Source: Massilia sp. PAMC28688 (GTDB taxonomy: Bacteria; Pseudomonadota; Gammaproteobacteria; Burkholderiales; Burkholderiaceae_D). Taken from it: a DNA stretch of 64,000 nucleotides. Location: contig NZ_CP080378.1 in NCBI RefSeq assembly GCF_019443445.1, forward strand, positions 1,364,001 through 1,428,000, in the 5' to 3' direction. Shown here in pieces: positions 34,730-43,356 of the stretch; the first letter of the stretch is position 1; each line of letters starts with the position of its first letter. The notes below the pieces were generated by a model that was not told the DNA's origin, did not search any database, and saw only the letters and a program-made list of their open reading frames with translations. The position numbers were made by a program, and so were the translations under genes.

Positions 34730-37084
34730 ATGGCCACTACCCCTTCGGACGCATCGACCCCTTCCAAGCCGGGGCCGCGCCGCCCCGCCTCCTTCAAACG
34801 CATCGCGCTGTTGTTTATTGGCGCGGTGACGGGCACCATGCTGGTGGGCCTGCTGATCATTGTGTTCGCGCTGGCCATGGCTTACCCCAATCTCCCTGCG
34901 CTGGACACCCTGACGGATTACCGGCCCAAGATGCCGCTGCGCATTTTCTCTGCCGATGGCGCCCTGATCGGGGAGTTTGGCGAAGAGCGGCGCAACCTGG
35001 TGCGCCTGAAGGACATCCCGGACGTGATGAAGAAAGCCATCCTGGCCATCGAAGACGACCGCTTCTACGAACACGGCGGGGTCGACTACAAGGGCGCCGT
35101 ACGCGCCTTTCTCCACAATGCGAGCAATAGCGGGGCACGCCAGGGCGCTTCCACCATCACCCAGCAGGTCGCGCGCAACTTCTTTCTGTCGTCCGAGCAG
35201 TCATACAAGCGCAAGGCTTATGAAATTTTGCTGTCCTGGAAAATCGAGCAAAACCTGACCAAGGACCAAATCCTCGAAGTCTATATGAACCAGATCTACC
35301 TGGGCCAGCGGGCCTACGGCTTTGCCTCGGCGGCCCAGATCTATTTCGGCAAGAGCATTACCGACATCACGGTGGCGGAAGCGGCCATGCTGGCCGGCCT
35401 GCCCAAGGCGCCGTCAGCCTACAACCCGGTGGTCAATCCCAAGCGCGCGCGCACGCGCCAGCAGTACATCCTCCAGCGCATGCATACGCTGGGCTACATC
35501 ACGCCGGCCCAGTACGCCGCGGCCAAGGATGAAGAGCTGCGCATCAAGACCGACAGCAGCGAGTTTGGCGTGCACGCTGAGTACGTGGCCGAGATGGCGC
35601 GCCAGCTCGTGTACGAACAGTTCAAGGAAGAGACCTATACGCGCGGCCTCAATGTCTTTACCACCATCACCAAGGCAGACCAGGACGCGGCCTACCTGGC
35701 CTTGCGGCGCGGGGTGATGGACTACGAACGGCGCCACCCCTACCGCGGCCCGGAAGCGTACATCGACATTCCCAAGTCCAAGGAAGAAGCCGACGAAGCG
35801 ATTGAAAACCAGCTGGCAGAACACCCCGACAGCGACGACATCGTGGCTGCCGTGGTCCTGAGCGCGTCCCCCACGGCCATTACCGCCGTGACGGCATCGG
35901 GCGAAGAGATCAAGATCACCGGCTCGGGCCTGAGCTTTGCCCAGAACTGGCTGTCGGCCAAGGCACCGCCGAACCGGCGCGTCAAGCGCGGCGCGGTCAT
36001 CCGCGTCAGCCAGGATGGGGGTACTGCCTGGAGCGTGACGCAGATGCCGGAGATCGAATCGGCCTTCGTGGCGGTCGACCCCAGCGACGGCGCGATCCGC
36101 GCTCTGGTGGGCGGCTTTGACTTCAACCGCAACAAGTTCAACCACGTGACGCAGGCATGGCGCCAGCCAGGCTCGGCGTTCAAGCCCTTTATCTATTCTG
36201 CTTCGCTCGAGCGCGGCCTGTCGCCGTCGACGCTGATCAACGACGCGCCCATTTCGTTTGACGCCGGCCAGACCGGTGGTCAGGCATGGGAACCAAAGAA
36301 CTATGACGCCAAGTACGAGGGGCCGATGAGCATGCGGCGCGGCCTGACCAAGTCCAAGAACATGGTCTCGATTCGCATCCTGCACAAGATCGGCGCCAAG
36401 TATGGCCAGGAATACACGACCCGCTTCGGCTTTGAGCCGGCCAAGAACCCGCCCTACCTGACATTGGCACTGGGCGCCGGTGCGACCACGCCGCTGCAGC
36501 TGGCCGGTGCCTACGCCGTGTTTGCCAACGGCGGCTACCGCGTCAGCCCTTACCTGATCACCAAGGTGACCGACGCCAGCGGCAAGATCCTGTCGCAGGC
36601 CAATCCGGATGAGGCCGGGGTAGAGAGCAACCGGGTGATTGATGCCCGCAACGCCTATCTGGTCGACAGCATGCTCAAGGACGTGGTGCGCTATGGCACT
36701 GCCACCAAGGCATTGTCGCTGAAGCGGACCGATATTGCTGGCAAGACCGGCACCACCAATGATTCCATCGATGCCTGGTTTGCCGGTTACACCAGCAAGC
36801 TGGTGGGCGTGGCGTGGATTGGCTATGACCAGCCAAAGAACCTGGGCAACAAGGAAACAGGCGGTGGCCTGGCCCTGCCGATCTGGATTGGCTATATGCA
36901 AAAGGCGCTCAAGGACGTGCCGGTCGAAGAGCGCCCCGTGCCTGACAATATGATTCAGGTTGGAGGCGAGTATTACTATGCCGAGAATCCGCCCGGTACT
37001 GGCGTGCAGAGCCTGGACGTGGGCGGGACCCGCGCGCCGGCCGAGGAAAAGGTCAATGACGCGGTGAAAAACGACTTGTTTTAA
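34730..37084 (+). CDS. mrcA: Penicillin-binding protein 1A (class A, bifunctional)
   Basis: Peptidoglycan glycosyltransferase/transpeptidase, 784 residues. A cytoplasmic N-terminus and one membrane segment (about 27-48) precede the GT51 domain with catalytic Glu in AIEDDRFYEHGGVD and the second motif GASTITQQVARNFFL. An OB-like insert and the transpeptidase domain follow. Transpeptidase motifs are intact: SxxK in GSAFKPF (about 480), SxN in SKN and KTG in AGKTGTT (about 670). It is divergent from pilM, the usual proteobacterial arrangement. Confidence 0.96.
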   Translation: MATTPSDASTPSKPGPRRPASFKRIALLFIGAVTGTMLVGLLIIVFALAMAYPNLPALDTLTDYRPKMPLRIFSADGALIGEFGEERRNLVRLKDIPDVMKKAILAIEDDRFYEHGGVDYKGAVRAFLHNASNSGARQGASTITQQVARNFFLSSEQSYKRKAYEILLSWKIEQNLTKDQILEVYMNQIYLGQRAYGFASAAQIYFGKSITDITVAEAAMLAGLPKAPSAYNPVVNPKRARTRQQYILQRMHTLGYITPAQYAAAKDEELRIKTDSSEFGVHAEYVAEMARQLVYEQFKEETYTRGLNVFTTITKADQDAAYLALRRGVMDYERRHPYRGPEAYIDIPKSKEEADEAIENQLAEHPDSDDIVAAVVLSASPTAITAVTASGEEIKITGSGLSFAQNWLSAKAPPNRRVKRGAVIRVSQDGGTAWSVTQMPEIESAFVAVDPSDGAIRALVGGFDFNRNKFNHVTQAWRQPGSAFKPFIYSASLERGLSPSTLINDAPISFDAGQTGGQAWEPKNYDAKYEGPMSMRRGLTKSKNMVSIRILHKIGAKYGQEYTTRFGFEPAKNPPYLTLALGAGATTPLQLAGAYAVFANGGYRVSPYLITKVTDASGKILSQANPDEAGVESNRVIDARNAYLVDSMLKDVVRYGTATKALSLKRTDIAGKTGTTNDSIDAWFAGYTSKLVGVAWIGYDQPKNLGNKETGGGLALPIWIGYMQKALKDVPVEERPVPDNMIQVGGEYYYAENPPGTGVQSLDVGGTRAPAEEKVNDAVKNDLF

Positions 37085-37088
37085 TAAG

Positions 37089-37108
37089 AGGGGCGCAAGC
37101 CCCTTTTT
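37089..37108 (+). terminator. Intrinsic terminator after the PBP1A gene
   Basis: AGGGGC / GCCCCT stem with a GCAA tetraloop followed by a T-run, 5 nt after the stop codon. Confidence 0.85.
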
Positions 37109-37427
37109 CATTGCCGCGGACACCAGGGCGATCTTGCGGCGGTGGCGATGATGTCAGCTTCGATCGGGGGTCACGTCATTGGGTGCCATTCGACAAGCAT
37201 GGTGCCGGCAGCTTTGGGATAAGAGGCGTGCGGAATGAGCCGGGCACGATCGATCCAACACGATGGCCCAGCACGATGGGCCTGGCCAATAAGCCGCGTC
37301 AGCGACCGCCGCGCTGGAAAGCGTGCCATGGTGCGGGTGCCCTCCCTGGCTCCGCGCTTCGAGGTTTGGGCACCAGCCAGTGTTTGATGCGTCGGGACCC
37401 GTTGAGCTCTGGTGTTATTCGGTCAGA
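37109..37427. other. Gene-free stretch after the PBP1A gene
   Basis: About 320 nt with no convincing gene, promoter or repeat on either strand. It lies downstream of the ends of the convergent PBP1A and RAMA-like genes. Confidence 0.5.
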
Positions 37428-38873
37428 TCACCGATTGCGATGAGGGCTTTCGAGTCCAGCTGAATGCTGCGTCAGATGGCCGGTCCAGCGCCGGTCCCTT
37501 GGACCTGAACGGCCCGCGCGCGCGCGTCCGCCACCGCCGCTGCCGCACGACAGATCAGGCTGATCATCCCGTACTACATCATCGCGGTAGAGGATGGCGC
37601 GCAGCGAGGCGCCATGGACCGCACCGGGGTAACGGTAAGGCGGGTTCCCTATGGGGAGCCCGGGAGGGAACGGAGCAACGCACGATCCTGAATCATCTGG
37701 ATCGGAGCAAGGGCTAGCGGCGGTGTCGAGGGCGGGAGAGCTGGCGGGGCGAATCCGCTCCTCGGGACGGGGAACCGGCTCTGTGGAGCTGCTGTTCCTG
37801 CCATGGCCAAGATGATTGTTGCGCCCCGCGAGAGCGGGCGTGCCAGGGGAACTTCCTGCGGCCGAGGTGGGAGCAGCGCTTGGGGAATCAGCTTGATTGA
37901 ACACCATGAGGAAGTATTTGGCTGGGTCAAGTTCTTCCTCGATCAGGCCGTGACGATTCTCGCAAAGTGCTGCGTCGGCTTGATCGTCCCGTGGATCGCG
38001 CGGTCGTAAGCTGTGTAGTGAGTCGCCTCGTAAGTCAGCGCCTAGGTCAGGCCGCGCGTCGGGCTGAGCATCCGGTCGAAAATCCGGTCGAAAATCAGGT
38101 CGAGAATCAAGTCGAGGGTCAAGTCGAGAGTTGAGTCCAGAGCTTAGCCCCGCGTTACATTCTTCGTCCAGGTTCTCGACGCCAGGAGCCTTAGCGACCT
38201 GTTTGCCATTAGCGCAATCTTCGACAATTTCGGAAGCAAGCGGCTCCCCCTTGCCCACCGTGCCGCCCCCTTCGTCTGCTGCAACAGCCGCCGACTCCGC
38301 CGCCCCCACTGCCTGGGCGACCGGACCGTCGCAAGGAATGGGCTCATCGTTCCTTGCCACAGGAGCGCGTTCCCGCTGCGCCTGCAATCTATAGTGGTTC
38401 ATATCATTATGGCTTGCCACATCCACCCCTCGCGGGTGGCGCCCGGTGGGTACGCGCCGCAGAATGAGGCGGCGCGTGTCGGCAAGGTGCCAACGGAAAT
38501 CGCCCGGACTGCGCAGCCATAGCTCGCGCCACGCGTTGCGAACCGTGCCCGTCACATGCAGCAGTAACTGGCGTGGCGAATAGGCACGGCCGTTATAGAC
38601 AAGTGCGTCTCCGCGCACGTCGGCGTAGTATGTCTCGCGTTTGTACTGGAAACGTACACGTGTCCCCTCCGGCAAAAACAAGCTCTTCCACTGATAGCCG
38701 CGCGTCTCCGCCTGCGCGACATCGGTATCCTCGCGCGCAATCTTTTCGATCCACGCCTGGAAGGCATCTTCAACCACCCACTCCGGTTTGCGATGGTCGC
38801 CGCGCGCCCGTTGCAAGCGCATGACGGCAGCGCGGGTCTTCGATGTGAGATTCAACTGCTTGGTCTCGAACAT
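37428..38873 (-). CDS. RAMA/DUF2924-like domain protein with tetrapeptide repeats
   Basis: Not a named protein. Of 481 residues, the first 140 look folded: a helical N-terminus (SKTRAAVMRLQRARGDHRKP) and a small beta-rich domain at about 62-140. That domain has LPEGTRVRFQYKRETYYA, ALVYNGRAYSP and LHVTGTVRNAWRELW, resembling the RAMA modified-DNA reader fold or DUF2924 (family memory only). The rest is low complexity, including about ten tetrapeptides of the type RPDF/RLDS (residues about 243-283), and probably disordered. The start is supported by GAGGAG 7 nt upstream. The last 100 residues have weak coding character, so a frameshift or early natural end is possible. Confidence 0.6.
   Translation of the reverse strand: MFETKQLNLTSKTRAAVMRLQRARGDHRKPEWVVEDAFQAWIEKIAREDTDVAQAETRGYQWKSLFLPEGTRVRFQYKRETYYADVRGDALVYNGRAYSPRQLLLHVTGTVRNAWRELWLRSPGDFRWHLADTRRLILRRVPTGRHPRGVDVASHNDMNHYRLQAQRERAPVARNDEPIPCDGPVAQAVGAAESAAVAADEGGGTVGKGEPLASEIVEDCANGKQVAKAPGVENLDEECNAGLSSGLNSRLDPRLDSRPDFRPDFRPDAQPDARPDLGADLRGDSLHSLRPRDPRDDQADAALCENRHGLIEEELDPAKYFLMVFNQADSPSAAPTSAAGSSPGTPALAGRNNHLGHGRNSSSTEPVPRPEERIRPASSPALDTAASPCSDPDDSGSCVAPFPPGLPIGNPPYRYPGAVHGASLRAILYRDDVVRDDQPDLSCGSGGGGRARAGRSGPRDRRWTGHLTQHSAGLESPHRNR
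38023..38142. repeat. Degenerate 12-bp tandem repeat inside the RAMA-like gene
   Basis: About ten 12-bp units; the cleanest are TCCGGTCGAAAA twice (38071-38094), then TCAGGTCGAGAA, TCAAGTCGAGGG, TCAAGTCGAGAG and TTGAGTCCAGAG. The period is a multiple of three, so units encode a repeated tetrapeptide and can expand in frame. Confidence 0.85.
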
Positions 38874-39070
38874 GCTCGTCTCCTCATGTCATGGGGGCGC
38901 CGCGTTGTTACCTCACTGGTTTGACAGGAAGTTCGCCAACCGGTTCCCCCGCTCGGATCGACTCAGGAGTGCCAGAAGCGGAAGCGGATGCAGGCTCACG
39001 GTGCCGACGTCGGCGCCAGGCAACATCGCTGGCGTGGCATGTGAAAATTTGACCTCGGAGAAAGTGGCTA

Positions 39071-39508
39071 ATGAAAATTGACGACACGAACAAGAAACGA
39101 GCAAAAACGAGACCAAGGAGCGGCGAATCCTTAAGCCACACCCTCGGTGGTGCATTGATTAGTAGAAAGAACGGAAAAAAGCGGGAAGCAACGACAGGGC
39201 AGAAACTGCTGAAGCGCAACTCCGGTCACGGAGACCCTTCGCAAGCCAGAACAATCAAGGTGGCGCCTTCGCGGTCACTGCCGGCGCAGAACGATTTTCG
39301 CTCTGCCGTGCAGTTCCTTGCTTTGCTTGCGATTCGGCGCATGCGTTTACAAGCTCAGGCCATGGTGCCTGACGCAAGCCGGCTGGCGGCCGCAGCCCCG
39401 GCGAAAGCGAAGCACGGTATTATGGAATTCATATCCGGCACTTTTGGGCAGGCACCGGTTGAACAGTCTCTTCACGCGATCCGTCTGGGGTTCCTCGCGC
39501 GCGGATAA
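39071..39508 (+). CDS. Hypothetical Lys/Arg-rich 145-residue protein with atypical codon use
   Basis: Not recognised. The first 60 residues are highly basic (KKRAKTRPRS, RKNGKKREATT) and the rest is Ala/Leu-rich with no membrane segment. Codons rare in this window (AGA, AGG, TTA, ATA, many with A or T in position 3) are frequent, so it is either a recently acquired gene or non-coding. A GGAGA lies 11 nt before the ATG. It is divergent from the RAMA-like gene; the pair and the repeat tract after it form an accessory-looking patch between conserved genes. Confidence 0.3.
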   Translation: MKIDDTNKKRAKTRPRSGESLSHTLGGALISRKNGKKREATTGQKLLKRNSGHGDPSQARTIKVAPSRSLPAQNDFRSAVQFLALLAIRRMRLQAQAMVPDASRLAAAAPAKAKHGIMEFISGTFGQAPVEQSLHAIRLGFLARG

Positions 39509-39546
39509 CTAACTGGAAGCAGGAACCTCTTGGAAGGGACTTCTTG

Positions 39547-39612
39547 GCCGCTGCTTTTTGGCAGCAACCTTTGGCAGCAACCTTTGGCAGCAACCTTTTG
39601 CAGCAACCTTTG
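39547..39612. repeat. 13-14-bp tandem repeat, possibly a decayed Lys/Ala-repeat gene
   Basis: Units gcagcaacctttg at 39561-39573 and 39574-39586, gcagcaaccttttg at 39587-39600, cagcaacctttg at 39601-39612, and a degenerate unit upstream. Looser copies continue to about 39730. On the minus strand the unit reads AAGGTTGCTGCC, which in frame is Lys-Val-Ala-Ala, the motif of histone H1-like tails. A 13-nt period breaks the frame, so this looks like a remnant. That origin is inference. Confidence 0.6.
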
Positions 39613-39763
39613 GCTGCAGCTACCGCTTTCAGCCACCTCTGCAGCCACCTTTTTGACAGACACTTTTTGACATACATTTTGGCAAGTGCCTCTTGGCAGA
39701 TATCGCATGCCAGGCACCTCGTGGCAGACACCCTCGCCCTGCCCGAAGACCTCGCGCCTGGAG

Positions 39764-40102
39764 TTACCCTGCGTCGCTGACCGTCACTTCAGCGCCACCT
39801 TGAGCGCTGGCAAGGCTCGACAGCGCGGCGAACAGTTCACTGCCGTCGCGCGTGTTAAGCCACACGCTGCCGTCGTGCCGATAGTGGTACCCGCCGGCCC
39901 GCGCTGCCACCCACATCTCCTGCATTGGCGCCTGGCTGTTGATGATGATCTTGCTGCCGCTATCAATGAATTCGATCTCCAGCACATTGCCGCTGCGTTT
40001 GCATTCCACGTCGATCACATCTTCATCATTAAGGCGGTCCATGGCTTCCTCAATCGTGTTCAAGGTCGTTTCGGCCAGGTCCAAAAATTCTTTTTCGGTC
40101 AT
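39764..40102 (-). CDS. cyaY: CyaY, bacterial frataxin
   Basis: Iron-binding regulator of Fe-S cluster assembly at IscS, 112 residues from ATG 40102 (GGAG 8 nt upstream). The acidic first helix (EFLDLAETTLNTIEEAMD, DEDVIDVE) and the frataxin beta sheet (NVLEIEFIDSGSKIIIN, PMQEMWVAARAGGYHY) are clear. It is divergent from lptM-lysA, a common proteobacterial order. Confidence 0.95.
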   Translation of the reverse strand: MTEKEFLDLAETTLNTIEEAMDRLNDEDVIDVECKRSGNVLEIEFIDSGSKIIINSQAPMQEMWVAARAGGYHYRHDGSVWLNTRDGSELFAALSSLASAQGGAEVTVSDAG

Positions 40103-40141
40103 GCTACACTCCAGAATCATCATCCAACCGTGATTCTAATC

Positions 40142-40330
40142 GTGAAGTCTCCTTTTGCGCGCAATACTGGCATTGCCGCTGTGGTCTTATCCGGACTGCT
40201 GCTGGCAGCTTGCGGCCAACCTGGCCCGCTCTACATGCCAAAACCTCCCGCCAAACCAGTGCAGAAACCCGGCGTGCCGCCCGAACTTCCTCCGCCTTCC
40301 ACGCCGACCACCGCCCCCGAAAACCCTTAA
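40142..40330 (+). CDS. lptM: LptM (YifL-like) small lipoprotein
   Basis: Tiny outer-membrane lipoprotein (62 residues) that helps LptD mature in the LPS translocon. It has a signal peptide, lipobox LAAC and the family hallmark CGQPGPLYMP right after the Cys, then a Pro-rich tail. There is no ATG in frame near the signal peptide. GTG 40142 is chosen and GTG 40130 is the alternative; neither has a clear ribosome-binding site. It is directly followed by lysA (3 nt), the same pairing as in many proteobacteria. Confidence 0.88.
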   Translation: MKSPFARNTGIAAVVLSGLLLAACGQPGPLYMPKPPAKPVQKPGVPPELPPPSTPTTAPENP

Positions 40331-40333
40331 TTT

Positions 40334-41611
40334 ATGTCGCACTTCTTTCACCTCGACGGCGTGCTGCACGCCGACAGCGTCGCCCTGCCCGCCATTGCCG
40401 CCCAATTCGGCACCCCCACCTACGTCTATTCCAAAACCGCCCTGCTGGAGAACTTCGCTTCCTTTGCCGATGCGTGCGAAGGGCGCGACGCGCTCGTGTG
40501 CTATGCCATGAAAGCAAACAGCAACCTGGCCATCCTCGACCTGCTGGCCCAGCGCGGCGCAGGGTTCGACATCGTGTCCGGCGGCGAACTGCTGCGGGTG
40601 CTGGCCGCTGGCGGCGATCCGCGCAAGGTGATTTTCTCGGGCGTGGGCAAGAGCAAGGCAGAAATGCGCCTGGCACTCACGCACGACATCCTGTGCTTTA
40701 ACGTCGAATCGATCCCCGAGCTGCACCGCCTCAACGAAGTGGCCGGCAGCATGGGCTTGACGGCGCGCGTATCGCTGCGCGTGAACCCCAATGTCGATGC
40801 CAAGACCCACCCTTACATTGCCACTGGTCTGAAAGCCAACAAGTTCGGCGTGGCCTTTGACGACGCCCTGGAAGCTTACCGCAACGCCGACGACCTGCCC
40901 CACCTGGAGCCGGTCGGCATCGACTGCCACATCGGCTCCCAGCTGCTCGACGACGCGCCCCTGCTCGAAGCGCTCGACAAGCTGATCGAACTGGTGGACG
41001 CGCTGGCCGCCGAAAACATCGTCCTGCATCACCTGGACATGGGCGGCGGCATCGGCATTCGCTACGGCGAAGATGGCGAGACCGAGCCGGTACCGGTGGC
41101 CGACTACCTGGGCCGCGTGTTTGCCCGGGTGGACCAGTGGCGCGCGGAGAAATACGCAGGCGCGCCGATCAAGGTGATTTTCGAGCCGGGCCGCGCCATC
41201 GTGGGCGACACGGGCGTGCTGCTCACGCGCGTGGAATACACCAAGCCGGGCGCGGAAAAGAACTTTTGCATCGTCGACGCGGCCATGAATGACCTGATGC
41301 GCCCTGCCCTGTACGAAGCGTGGATGGACGTGCGCGAAGTCGCGCCCCACGATGGCCCCGCCATGCTGTACGACGTGGTGGGACCGGTATGCGAATCAGG
41401 CGACTGGCTGGCACGCGAACGCGCGCTGACCGTCAAGCAGGGCGACCTGTTGGCCATCATGCAGGCCGGCGCCTATGGCCTGACCATGTCCTCCAACTAC
41501 AACACGCGCGGACGCGCGGCCGAAGTGATAGTCGATGGCAGCGAGCTGCATCTGGTACGCGAGCGCGAAAACCCGGCCGACCTGTTCGCGCTGGAGTCGC
41601 TCATCAAATAA
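40334..41611 (+). CDS. lysA: Diaminopimelate decarboxylase
   Basis: PLP enzyme that makes L-lysine from meso-diaminopimelate, last step of the DAP pathway. The 425-residue product has the PLP Lys60 in CYAMKANSN, the Gly-rich phosphate site near HLDMGGGIGI, and the C-terminal substrate Cys region DVVGPVCESGDW. It sits after lptM and is convergent with msrQ (13 nt gap). Confidence 0.97.
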   Translation: MSHFFHLDGVLHADSVALPAIAAQFGTPTYVYSKTALLENFASFADACEGRDALVCYAMKANSNLAILDLLAQRGAGFDIVSGGELLRVLAAGGDPRKVIFSGVGKSKAEMRLALTHDILCFNVESIPELHRLNEVAGSMGLTARVSLRVNPNVDAKTHPYIATGLKANKFGVAFDDALEAYRNADDLPHLEPVGIDCHIGSQLLDDAPLLEALDKLIELVDALAAENIVLHHLDMGGGIGIRYGEDGETEPVPVADYLGRVFARVDQWRAEKYAGAPIKVIFEPGRAIVGDTGVLLTRVEYTKPGAEKNFCIVDAAMNDLMRPALYEAWMDVREVAPHDGPAMLYDVVGPVCESGDWLARERALTVKQGDLLAIMQAGAYGLTMSSNYNTRGRAAEVIVDGSELHLVRERENPADLFALESLIK

Positions 41612-41624
41612 CCGGCGCCAGGGG

Positions 41625-42257
41625 TCAGGCAGCCTTGCGCGCCTTGACCCTGCTCCAGTAAATCCGCATCCCCAGCAGCAGCGCAACGATCGCGCCAAAC
41701 AGCATCGGCTCGGCAAAGTCGTTTTTGCCGGCTTTCATCCACCAGAAATGCAGGATTCCCAGCGGCGCGACCACGTAAATGAGGCGGTGCAGCCACTGCC
41801 AGCGTTTGCCGCCCAGGCGCTTGATCATGCCGTTGGTGCTGGTCACGGCCAGCGGAATCAGCAGCACAAAGGCGATGAAGCCGACCGTGATGAAGGGCCG
41901 CTTGACGACATCGGCCCACATTTCGCCGAAGTCAAAGAAATGGTCAAACCACAGGAACGCGAGGAAGTGCAGGAACGCGTACAAGAAGGCAAACAGGCCC
42001 GCCATCCGGCGCAGCTTGATGACCCAGTTCCAGCCGGTGAGGCGGCGCAGCGGCGTGATCGCCAGCGTGATGCACAGCAGGTACAGGACCCAGTCGCCGG
42101 TGCCGCGCGTGATCGCTTCCAGCGGTTCGACGAACTGCTGCGTCACCGTCAGGTACACCAGGCGCGCCAGGGGCAGCAGCGCCAGCACGAACAGGACCGA
42201 CTTGATGCCGGTCAGCTGCCCCGGCGTGGGGTTGAAGGTGCGCCAGCTCGCCGCCAT
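41625..42257 (-). CDS. msrQ: MsrQ, heme membrane subunit of periplasmic methionine sulfoxide reductase
   Basis: Inner-membrane b-heme protein that passes electrons from the quinone pool to MsrP. It has 210 residues with about six membrane segments, and heme-ligand candidates are the His residues in YAFLHFLAFLWF and WQWLHRLIYVVAPLGILHFW. Its start overlaps the msrP stop by 1 nt, so the two are coupled. Confidence 0.95.
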   Translation of the reverse strand: MAASWRTFNPTPGQLTGIKSVLFVLALLPLARLVYLTVTQQFVEPLEAITRGTGDWVLYLLCITLAITPLRRLTGWNWVIKLRRMAGLFAFLYAFLHFLAFLWFDHFFDFGEMWADVVKRPFITVGFIAFVLLIPLAVTSTNGMIKRLGGKRWQWLHRLIYVVAPLGILHFWWMKAGKNDFAEPMLFGAIVALLLGMRIYWSRVKARKAA

Positions 42258-43234
42258 CAGAAGAACTTCTTTAAGTCCATGCCGGTGTACAGCGACGCCA
42301 CTTGGGGATAGCCATTGAACATGAGCGTCTTGCGCTTCTTGGTGAAAAAGCCGTCTTCACCAATGCGCCGCTCGCTGCCCTGCGACCAGCGCGGATGATC
42401 GACATTCGGATTGACGTTGGAATAAAAACCATACTCGGACGGCGCCGAATCGTTCCACGCAGTCCGGGGCTGCTCCTTGACGAAGCGGATCTTGACGATA
42501 GACTTGGCCGACTTGAAGCCGTACTTCCAGGGCACCACCAGCCGCACCGGCGCGCCGTTCTGGTTGGGTAGGGTCTGGCCATACATGCCCAGGCCCAGCA
42601 GCGTGAGCGGATGCATGGCCTCATCGATGCGCAAGCCTTCCACGTACGGCCAGTCGAGCACGCGGCTGCCCAGGCCCGGCATCTGGCGCGGATCGGCCAG
42701 GGTTACGAACTGCACGAATTTGGCGTTCGACGTGGGTTCCACTTTCTTGATCAGGGCCGACAGTGAATAGCCCACCCACGGAATGACCATCGACCAGCCC
42801 TCCACGCAGCGCAGCCGGTAGATCCGCTCTTCCAGCGGCGCGAGCTTGAGCAGCTGGTCAATGTCGATCGTCAGCGGTTTCTTGACTTCGCCCTCGATGC
42901 TCACTGTCCACGGCCGTGTCCTGAGGGTGTGCGCATTCTTGGCCGGGTCGTCCTTGTCGAGACCAAACTCGTAATAGTTGTTGTACCCGGCGGCATCCTT
43001 GAACGGCGTGGCCGTATCGGGCACCACATAGGCCGGATTGCGCCTGGCCGGCAGCTTGAATGCGGGCGTCTGGGCAAACGCTTCGCGGTTGGCCATTTCC
43101 CACAGCGCACTGCCGGCCACGGCACCGGCGCCTAGCTTGGCGATGAACTGACGGCGCGATTCGTACACCGCCTGCGGGGTGATCTCGGACGAATACGGCA
43201 GGTCGATACCGTTGGGGCTACGTTTGATCAGCAT
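42257..43234 (-). CDS. msrP: MsrP, periplasmic molybdopterin methionine sulfoxide reductase
   Basis: Repairs oxidised methionines in periplasmic proteins, using a molybdopterin cofactor. The 325-residue product carries a Tat signal, [10 protein letters not shown] (about residues 26-35), so it is exported folded. The Mo-ligating Cys is in [16 protein letters not shown] (about 142). Further family motifs are [14 protein letters not shown] and [19 protein letters not shown] lies 5 nt before the ATG. It is coupled to msrQ. Confidence 0.96.
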   Translation of the reverse strand: MLIKRSPNGIDLPYSSEITPQAVYESRRQFIAKLGAGAVAGSALWEMANREAFAQTPAFKLPARRNPAYVVPDTATPFKDAAGYNNYYEFGLDKDDPAKNAHTLRTRPWTVSIEGEVKKPLTIDIDQLLKLAPLEERIYRLRCVEGWSMVIPWVGYSLSALIKKVEPTSNAKFVQFVTLADPRQMPGLGSRVLDWPYVEGLRIDEAMHPLTLLGLGMYGQTLPNQNGAPVRLVVPWKYGFKSAKSIVKIRFVKEQPRTAWNDSAPSEYGFYSNVNPNVDHPRWSQGSERRIGEDGFFTKKRKTLMFNGYPQVASLYTGMDLKKFF

Positions 43235-43248
43235 GGCGTCTCCGGCAC

Positions 43249-43312
43249 AAAAAAAATCAGATGGCAGTCCGGGAAGTGCCGGACTTCCTCAAACATACAC
43301 CATCTGACATTT
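43249..43312 (-). terminator. Nested-hairpin intrinsic terminator after ccsB
   Basis: Outer stem TCAGATGG/CCATCTGA (43257-43264 with 43300-43307) encloses a perfect inner hairpin AGTCCGG/CCGGACT (43266-43285). On the minus strand it is followed by a run of eight T. It ends the resB-ccsB transcript just before msrP. Confidence 0.8.
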
Positions 43313-43356
43313 TTCGGCTGCCAGGCCGCGCGGACGTGTTTACACGGCCGCCCGCA

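Noticed and set aside
38908..39219. 103-codon minus-strand frame in the accessory patch
   Set aside because: It is antisense to the basic frame and extends over the region upstream of the RAMA-like start without a ribosome-binding site or recognisable motif.
39544..39780. Small frames on both strands across the 13-nt repeat tract
   Set aside because: The repeat period breaks the frame, and the predicted products are repeat artefacts.
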